Shown piece by piece: positions 58,574 through 64,000 of a stretch of DNA of 64,000 nt. Source of the stretch: Myxococcus stipitatus (GTDB lineage: Bacteria; Myxococcota; Myxococcia; Myxococcales; Myxococcaceae); contig NZ_CP102770.1 of assembly GCF_038561935.1 (NCBI RefSeq), forward strand, positions 5,952,001-6,016,000, given 5' to 3'. A model generated the notes under the pieces. That model ran no database searches and was not told where the DNA came from. It saw nothing but the letters and a program-made list of their open reading frames with translations. How positions within the stretch are numbered: the first letter of the stretch is position 1; each line of letters begins with the position of its first letter. The position numbers and the translations under genes are program-made.

Positions 58574-60007
58574 TCAGGGGGTGCCCGCGGTGGCGGCGGG
58601 CGCGGTGACCTCGAGCGGCGCGGGCACCCGCTGCAATCCCAGGCGCAGGGCCTCGCGTCCCAGCCAGGTGCCTCGGATGCGCCACTTCGGGTCATTGACG
58701 ATGAGCGCGGCCACGGCGACGCGCGGGTTGTCGCGAGGCGCGAAGCCCACGAACCACGAGTAGTCCCGGAAGGGATTGCGGTCCGCGAGGGTGCCCGTCT
58801 TGCCCACGGCGTTGTCCACGCGGAAGGCGCGCTCGCGGAACACGGCGCGCGCGGTGCCGTGGGTGACGGTCTCCTCCAGCATGTCGGTGAGCGCCTTGGC
58901 GGCCGCGGGCTCCAGCACGCGCTCGCCCTCGGCGGGCAGGAGCGGACCGCCCTGCGGCGGCTCCACCAGCACCGGGTCCACCCACCGGCCGTCATTGGCC
59001 GCGACCGAGGCCAGGAGCGCGCCGTGCAGCGGCGACAGGTAGATGTCGCCAAAGCCCGCGCCCGTGTTGGCCAGCTCGAAGCCCTCTTCCGGCACGGAGG
59101 CGAGCGACACATCCATGGGCACGGGGAAGGCAATCTCCCGGTTGAAGCGGAAGCGCGCGGCCATGCGGCGCAGGGAGTCCGCGGTGAGGTGCTTCTGCGT
59201 CAGCTTGGCGAAGACGACGTTGGCGCTCTTGCCCATGGCGAGCGCCAGCGAGTAGCAGGCCCCGTCGCGCTCGGTGTCCTCGAGGTTCCGCTCGGTGAGC
59301 CGGCGCTTGCCGCCGTGGAAGCACTCCTCCATGGACGGCGTGACGCCCGCCTCCAGCAGCGCGCTGCCGGTGACGATCTTGAAGATGCTCGCGGCGGGGA
59401 ACACCGCGCGGTAGGGCAGGCCCCGCAGCTCCGGCTGCGCCGCCGAGTGCTCCGCCAGCGCCAGCACCTTCCCCGTCGACGGCTCCAGCACCACGGCGGT
59501 GCCATAGGGCACTTCGTAGTCGCGGAGGATCTTCGTCAACGACGCCTGGAGCACCGGGTCCACGGTGAGCACCTGCTCCTGGCCATCCTTCGCCTTCACC
59601 ACCAGCCGCTCGCCCTGGAGCTTCGCGCGAGCCAGGAGGTCCAGTCCGCGAGGCATGGACTGCAGCTTCGCCATGGGCGGAGCCTTCAGCCGCGAGGGCA
59701 CCGGTGCGGGGGGCACCATCCCGGGCTCGAGCGCGACCACGGCCGGGGGCGCCTGCTCGCCACCGGGAGGCACCCCACCCCCGCTGGGGGGCGGGCTGGA
59801 CTCGGGCGCGGTGGCGCTCATGCCTTCCGCCGGAGCCGCACCCGGGGTGGTGCCCACTGGGAGACTCTCGGCGGAGGGCGCGGGGGACGACGCCGCCGCG
59901 GGGCTCCCCGGCGAGGGGGCCTCTTCGGGCACGGGTCCGTTGGCGCCCAGGAGCAGGGCGAGGGGGCACAGCGCGGCGGCGGACAGGAAGCGGCGGCGAA
60001 TCGTCAT
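58574..60007 (-). CDS. Penicillin-binding transpeptidase-domain protein
   Basis: 477 residues from ATG 60007, which begins a signal sequence (FLSAAALCPLALLLG); ATG 60049 is an alternative. Pro/Ala/Ser-rich low-complexity segment to ~110, then a transpeptidase domain with SIFK (active Ser 207, Lys 210), SAN (261-263) and KTGT (403-406). It lacks the usual class B N-terminal dimerisation domain. It is probably a periplasmic DD-transpeptidase or an L,D-independent regulator of peptidoglycan. It converges with the DUF4388 gene and is divergent from the ABC permease. Confidence 0.88.
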   Translation of the reverse strand: MTIRRRFLSAAALCPLALLLGANGPVPEEAPSPGSPAAASSPAPSAESLPVGTTPGAAPAEGMSATAPESSPPPSGGGVPPGGEQAPPAVVALEPGMVPPAPVPSRLKAPPMAKLQSMPRGLDLLARAKLQGERLVVKAKDGQEQVLTVDPVLQASLTKILRDYEVPYGTAVVLEPSTGKVLALAEHSAAQPELRGLPYRAVFPAASIFKIVTGSALLEAGVTPSMEECFHGGKRRLTERNLEDTERDGACYSLALAMGKSANVVFAKLTQKHLTADSLRRMAARFRFNREIAFPVPMDVSLASVPEEGFELANTGAGFGDIYLSPLHGALLASVAANDGRWVDPVLVEPPQGGPLLPAEGERVLEPAAAKALTDMLEETVTHGTARAVFRERAFRVDNAVGKTGTLADRNPFRDYSWFVGFAPRDNPRVAVAALIVNDPKWRIRGTWLGREALRLGLQRVPAPLEVTAPAATAGTP

Positions 60008-60134
60008 ATGCGGCCGGTGAATCCTAGCGGTTGTCGGGGCGCTGTCCATCGACGCTTCCCCGCCCGGTGGATTCTCCCGTCCGCCCGAGAAACTTGGCGG
60101 ACGGGCGCGCAAGTCCGATAGGGTCGCCCGCACT

Positions 60135-61022
60135 TTGGACGGACTGAAAGAAACCCTGGTCATCTGGAGCGCCGAGCTTCGCCGGGCCCTGCGCAGTGGC
60201 CGAGCGGTGGTGTTGCTCGGGCTCTACAGCATGTTCTCCGCGCTGGTGCTGCTCGTCGTCGGCTGGATTACGCGCGAGATTCGCAACGCGGTGAATCAGC
60301 AACTGGCGAACGCGGGCGCGGACACGGACGCCCCCGCGCGCGTCGCGGAGGAGATGCGCAAGGGCATGCTGGGCTTCCTCTCCAGCAACGACACCGCGAT
60401 GATCGAGGCGCTCGCGCAAGTGCCTCTCGAAGTGTTGCTCGTCTTCAAGGTCACCCTCTTCTTCCTGCCCGCCTACGTGGCGCTGATGGGGTTCGACCAG
60501 ATCAGCGGCGAGGTGGGCCCGCGCTCCATGCGCTACCTGACAGTGCGCGCGCGGCGCTCGTCGGTGCTCCTGGGCAAGTTCCTCTCGCAGGCGTCGCTGC
60601 TCGTGGGCCTGGTGCTCGTCATCGACCTGGCCATCTTCGTCTACGCGCGCATCGCCAACCCGGACTTCGGCTTCGCGGCCATGGGGCTGAACCTCATCAA
60701 GTTCTGGCTGGCCGCCATCGTCTTCTCGCTGTCGTACGTGGCCCTCACCACGCTGTGCTCCAGCCTCTTCCGCAGCCCTCCGGTGAGCCTGGTGTTCAAC
60801 TTCATCCTCCTCTTCATCTTCTGGCTGGTGGACACCGTGGGCCGGGCCGTGAGCGAGGAGAGCGCGCTGCGCGGGCTGCGCTACCTGTCGCCGTCCCACT
60901 ACGCGACGGACCTGCTGCACCCGCAGCTCACCCAGTTCGGCATCAGCGGCGCGGCCTACGCGGGCTTCGCGACCATCTTCTTGTTGGGCGCCTACGGTGC
61001 TCTGCGCGCGAGGGATTTGTGA
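60135..61022 (+). CDS. ABC-2-type transporter permease
   Basis: 295 residues with a TTG start at 60135; I see no better in-frame ATG nearby. About six membrane helices, with the ABC-2 layout: a first helix (AVVLLGLYSMFSALVLLVVG), a large periplasmic loop, and FDQISGEVGPRSMRYLTVRA before the second group. It forms the membrane part of an exporter with the ATPase encoded directly downstream; its stop overlaps that GTG (GTGA). Substrate unknown. Confidence 0.85.
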   Translation: MDGLKETLVIWSAELRRALRSGRAVVLLGLYSMFSALVLLVVGWITREIRNAVNQQLANAGADTDAPARVAEEMRKGMLGFLSSNDTAMIEALAQVPLEVLLVFKVTLFFLPAYVALMGFDQISGEVGPRSMRYLTVRARRSSVLLGKFLSQASLLVGLVLVIDLAIFVYARIANPDFGFAAMGLNLIKFWLAAIVFSLSYVALTTLCSSLFRSPPVSLVFNFILLFIFWLVDTVGRAVSEESALRGLRYLSPSHYATDLLHPQLTQFGISGAAYAGFATIFLLGAYGALRARDL

Positions 61023-61927
61023 GCGACCTGGCCATCGAGTTGATCGGCATCACCAAGCGCTTCGGCCCCAAGGTCGCGGTCAACAACGTCAGCTTCGCGG
61101 TGCCGCGCGGCGCGGTGTACGGCCTCATCGGCCCCAACGGCGCCGGGAAGACCACCACCTTCTCCATGATGTGCGGCTACCTCTACCCGTCCGAGGGCTC
61201 GCTCAAGGTCATGGACGTGGACCCGTCCACGCCCGGCGCCCTCAAGGGGAAGCTCGGCGCGCTGCCGCAGGACGCGGTGCTGCCGGCCAGCTGGGAAGTG
61301 GGCGCGCTGCTGATGTACTGGGCGCGCCTGTCCGGCCTCGAGTCCCCCGAGAAGGAAGCCCGGGAGGCCCTGGAGCAGGTGGGGCTGATGGAAGCCTGGA
61401 ACGTGCAGACGCAGGCGCTCAGCCACGGCATGGCCAAGCGGACGGCCATGGCGCAGGCGCTGATGGGGCGTCCGCCGCTCGTGCTGCTGGACGAGCCCAC
61501 CGCGGGCCTGGACCCGCGCATCGCCGCGCAGGTGCGTCAGGTCATCCGCGACATGAAGGGCAAGCAGACGGTGGTGGTCTCCAGCCACAACCTCCAGGAG
61601 CTGGAGGAGCTGTGCGACGCGGCGGCCATCCTCGACAAGGGCCTGCTCGCCCAGGCCGGCTCCATGTCCGAGCTGACCAGCCAGGGCGCGGAGTTCCGCG
61701 TGCAAATTGCCCGTGGCACTGTCATTCCGCCAGAGCTGCTGTCGCTCGCGGACGTCACCGACGCGCGCATGGAAGGTGAGCACGTCCTGGTGGTGCGCTT
61801 CGGCGGACAAGCGAAGCCCGAGGAGGTCATCAGCCGCGTCGTGGCCCACCTCCTCCAGACGGGCGTCCTCATCCTGGGTGTCAGCCAGGGACGGCGACTC
61901 GAGGACCGCGTTCTCCAGTTGCTCTAG
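61019..61927 (+). CDS. ABC transporter ATP-binding protein (ABC-2 exporter)
   Basis: 302 residues from GTG 61019, overlapping the permease stop. Walker A GPNGAGKTT, Q-loop LGALPQDAVLP, signature LSHGMAKRTAMAQALM, Walker B LVLLDEPTAGLDP and H-loop VVSSHNLQELEE. The C-terminal ~70 residues (GTVIPPELLSLADVTDARME) are an extension often seen in ABC-2 exporter ATPases. It works with the permease upstream. Convergent with the TusA-like gene. Confidence 0.93.
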   Translation: MSDLAIELIGITKRFGPKVAVNNVSFAVPRGAVYGLIGPNGAGKTTTFSMMCGYLYPSEGSLKVMDVDPSTPGALKGKLGALPQDAVLPASWEVGALLMYWARLSGLESPEKEAREALEQVGLMEAWNVQTQALSHGMAKRTAMAQALMGRPPLVLLDEPTAGLDPRIAAQVRQVIRDMKGKQTVVVSSHNLQELEELCDAAAILDKGLLAQAGSMSELTSQGAEFRVQIARGTVIPPELLSLADVTDARMEGEHVLVVRFGGQAKPEEVISRVVAHLLQTGVLILGVSQGRRLEDRVLQLL

Positions 61928-61942
61928 CAGCGCGGGTTCAAC

Positions 61943-62173
61943 TCACCCCACCTTGCGGACAAAGCCGACGTAGCTCGTCCCCCTGCGCTCCAGGCGGACG
62001 AGCTCGTGGCCTGTCGCATCACACCAGGCGGGGAGGTCCGCCTCCAGGCCGCGATCCGTGGAGATGAGCTCCACGAGCGCCCCGGCGGACAAGCGCCGCA
62101 TCACCTTCGCGATCTCCAGGATGGGCATGGGGCAGAACGCCCCAGATGTGTCGATGCGCTCGGTGATGTCCAT
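61943..62173 (-). CDS. TusA/SirA-like sulfurtransferase family protein
   Basis: 76 residues from ATG 62173. Begins MDITERIDTSGAFCPMPILE, with Cys 14 in the CPMPI motif typical of TusA/SirA/YedF proteins, followed by GALVELISTDRGLEADLPAW. It may carry sulfane sulfur for thiolation of tRNA or for metalloenzymes. No tusBCDE genes are nearby. The upstream region is divergent from the DsbA-like gene. Confidence 0.9.
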   Translation of the reverse strand: MDITERIDTSGAFCPMPILEIAKVMRRLSAGALVELISTDRGLEADLPAWCDATGHELVRLERRGTSYVGFVRKVG

Positions 62174-62372
62174 CTGCCAACTCTCTCGCTTCAGGGAGAT
62201 CCGAGCATGCGGAATTTTTCCGAGCGCTCTCTCGTTTCCCGGCTCCCGAGGGGCCTGGTTGACGAATGTAGAGCGTGTCCACTCGGCTTGCGCGTCTTGA
62301 AAACCCTCTGTTAAGTACCCCGGCCCTCTCAAACTTTCTCGCCCATCCACGCTCGGGGCCGGAGTCGGACCT

Positions 62373-64000
62373 ATGGCGAAGGAGCAGAACCCACCCATGA
62401 AGCCCAATATCATCGTGGCCCTGCTGGTCGGCCTCGTGCTTGGTTTCGTTGGCGGCCGCGTCTACAGCGGGTCGTCCACGAAGCCAGACACCAAGCCCGC
62501 CGCTCAAGCAGGTCAGGCCAACAACGCGCGCCGTCCGGTAGACCCCACCGTGTTCAAGGTGCCCATCGACGGTTCCCCCAGCCGGGGCAACGCCGATGCA
62601 CTTGTCACCCTGGTCGAGTTCTCCGACTACGAGTGCCCCTTCTGCAGCCGCGCCAACGCGACGGTGGAGAAGCTGGAGCAGGACTACGGCAAGAAGCTGC
62701 GCGTCGTGATGAAGCAGAACCCGCTCTCCTTCCACGCGCGCGCCAAGCCCGCGGCCCTCGCGGCCCTCGCGGCCGGTGAGCAGGGGAAGTACTGGGAGAT
62801 GCACGGCAAGCTCTTCGCCAACCAGAAGAAGCTGGATGACGCGTCGCTGGAGCAGTACGCGCGCGAGCTCGGGCTGGACCTGGAGAAGTGGAAGGCGGAC
62901 ATCGCCAACCCGAAGTTCTCCGACCTCATCCAGAAGGAGCAGGCGCTCTCCAACCAGCTGGGCGCCACGGGCACCCCGGCCTTCTTCATCAACGGCCGCT
63001 TCCTCTCCGGCGCGCAGCCCATCGACAACTTCAAGGCCCTCATCGACGAGGAGCTCACCAAGGCCGAGGCCCTGGTGAAGAGCGGCGTCCCCGCCGGCCA
63101 GGTGTACGCGAAGATCATCGAGAAGGGCGCCGAGCGCGCCGCTCCGAAGGCCGCGCCCCAGCAGCCGCCCCCGTCCGTCCGCAAGGTGGACGTCCCCGCG
63201 AACTCGGCCTCGTTCGGCCCGGCCACCGCGAAGGTGACCATCGTCGAGTGGTCTGACTTCGAGTGTCCCTTCTGCAGCCGCGCGGTCCCCACGCTGCAGC
63301 AGATCAAGAAGGAGTACGCGAAGGACGTGCGCGTGGTGTTCCGTCACCAGCCGCTCTCCTTCCACGCCAACGCCAAGGCCGCCGCCGAGGCCTCCGAGGC
63401 CGCGCTGGAGCAGGGCCGCTTCTGGGAGTACCACGACAAGCTCTTCGCCAATCAGAAGGCGCTGGACCGCGCCTCCCTGGAGAAGTACGCGCAGGAGCTG
63501 GGCCTGAATGTCGCCAAGTTCAAGGCGGCCCTGGACTCCGGCAAGTTCCGCGCGAAGGTGGAGGCGGACGCCGCCGCCGGCGCCGCGGTGGGCGCCAACG
63601 GCACGCCGACGTTCTTCGTCAACGGCCGTGAGCTGGTCGGTGCGCAGCCCTTCGACAGCTTCAAGCGGATGATCGACGAGGAGATCGCCAAGGCCGACAA
63701 GCTGCTGGCCGCGGGCACCAAGGCCGAGGAGCTCTACGCGAAGCTGAACGCGGAGAACGTCGCCAACGCTCCGGCCGCGCCTCCCGCGGGCGCCCCCGCC
63801 GAGCCGCCGGTCCAGAAGGTGGAGGTCGGCAACTCGCCAGTGAAGGGTCCCGCGAACGCGCCCGTCACCATCGTCGCCTTCTCCGACTTCGAGTGCCCGT
63901 TCTGCAGCCGCGTGGTGCCCACGCTCAAGCAGGTCGAGGAGCAGTACGCCGGCAAGGTGAAGATTGCCTTCCGCAACCAGCCGCTGCCCATGCACCCGAA
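62373..64000 (+). CDS. Multi-domain DsbA-like thioredoxin protein (3' end outside window)
   Basis: The frame is open to the window edge, with at least 542 residues visible. ATG 62373 has GGAG eight bases upstream; ATG 62397 gives a shorter start. An N-terminal signal-anchor (IIVALLVGLVLGFVGGRVYS) precedes three successive DsbA-like domains, each with a CPFC site: DYECPFCSR (Cys 88, 91), DFECPFCSR near 299, and DFECPFCSR near 508. The second ends GTPTFFVNGRELVGAQ, with an intact cis-Pro loop. Linkers are Pro/Ala-rich. It is probably a periplasmic disulfide oxidase or isomerase with repeated active sites. It may continue past the third domain. Confidence 0.88.
   Translation, partial: MAKEQNPPMKPNIIVALLVGLVLGFVGGRVYSGSSTKPDTKPAAQAGQANNARRPVDPTVFKVPIDGSPSRGNADALVTLVEFSDYECPFCSRANATVEKLEQDYGKKLRVVMKQNPLSFHARAKPAALAALAAGEQGKYWEMHGKLFANQKKLDDASLEQYARELGLDLEKWKADIANPKFSDLIQKEQALSNQLGATGTPAFFINGRFLSGAQPIDNFKALIDEELTKAEALVKSGVPAGQVYAKIIEKGAERAAPKAAPQQPPPSVRKVDVPANSASFGPATAKVTIVEWSDFECPFCSRAVPTLQQIKKEYAKDVRVVFRHQPLSFHANAKAAAEASEAALEQGRFWEYHDKLFANQKALDRASLEKYAQELGLNVAKFKAALDSGKFRAKVEADAAAGAAVGANGTPTFFVNGRELVGAQPFDSFKRMIDEEIAKADKLLAAGTKAEELYAKLNAENVANAPAAPPAGAPAEPPVQKVEVGNSPVKGPANAPVTIVAFSDFECPFCSRVVPTLKQVEEQYAGKVKIAFRNQPLPMHP

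Noticed and set aside
62250..62320. TTGCGC...TAAGTA as a sigma-70-type promoter for the DsbA-like gene
   Set aside because: The hexamers match weakly and other spacings are equally possible; not strong enough to list.
1..64000. tRNA, rRNA, CRISPR arrays, insertion sequences
   Set aside because: I saw no cloverleaf-type sequence, rRNA signature, regular spacer array, or transposase with terminal repeats; short RNAs could be missed by eye.

Overview
The window reads as high-GC chromosome (roughly 70% G+C by eye, strong GC3 bias) of a myxobacterium close to Myxococcus. This rests on gene content and order: the exoA-I spore-coat polysaccharide operon (39.8 to 29.7 kb, minus strand), a second spore-coat cluster led by a polysaccharide deacetylase and a Wzx-type flippase (7.7 to 2.1 kb, minus), and an act-type operon actA-E (57.0 to 49.7 kb, minus) that in M. 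xanthus sets the level and timing of C-signal. The family names come from recognising motifs and gene order, not from a database search.

Layout. 0-2.0 kb: DUF4129 and DUF4350 membrane proteins, with a tiny coupled ORF between them. 2.1-7.7 kb (minus): deacetylase, flippase, hexapeptide acetyltransferase and two glycosyltransferases, behind a sigma-54-type promoter. 8.0-13.4 kb (plus): cytochrome c maturation genes ccmABCDEFG, tightly overlapped, then a zinc-ribbon membrane protein. 14.8-21.6 kb: an accessory block with a Cys-rich lipoprotein, a frameshifted gene, a polymorphic-toxin-like protein and a tandem pair of beta-lactamase-fold hydrolases with TPRs. 21.7-23.2 kb: ccmH and a ccmI-like gene, cut off from the rest of ccm by that block. 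23.3-29.6 kb: a short lipoprotein, a protein with two papain-like domains, a one-haem lipoprotein and a G8/beta-helix lipoprotein. 29.7-39.8 kb: exoA-I, with a sigma-54-type promoter upstream of exoA.

40.2-49.4 kb: small membrane protein, short-chain dehydrogenase, EVE-domain protein, amino acid permease, ECF sigma / anti-sigma / periplasmic sensor trio, GNAT, two prephenate dehydratases, DAHP synthase and a TPR protein. 49.7-57.0 kb: act operon, ending in a caspase fused to a surface-repeat beta-barrel. 57.1-64.0 kb: glutaredoxin-like protein, DUF4388 (PATAN) protein, penicillin-binding transpeptidase, ABC-2 transporter pair, TusA-like protein, and a periplasmic protein with at least three DsbA-like domains that runs off the window.

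How they fit together. The two polysaccharide clusters supply complementary parts of one Wzx/Wzy-type pathway: priming by ExoE, sugar addition and modification by the glycosyltransferases, ExoG/H/I and the acetyltransferase, flipping by the flippase, chain-length control by ExoC/D, and export by ExoA/B. No Wzy polymerase is visible here. Both clusters have GG-N10-GC promoters of near-identical form about 60 bp from their first start codon, which suggests joint developmental control by sigma-54 and enhancer-binding proteins. The most novel-looking material is the pair of effector-like proteins (17.4 and 23.7 kb) in the accessory region, the broken gene at 15.5-17.1 kb, and the caspase/surface-repeat fusion at the end of the act operon.
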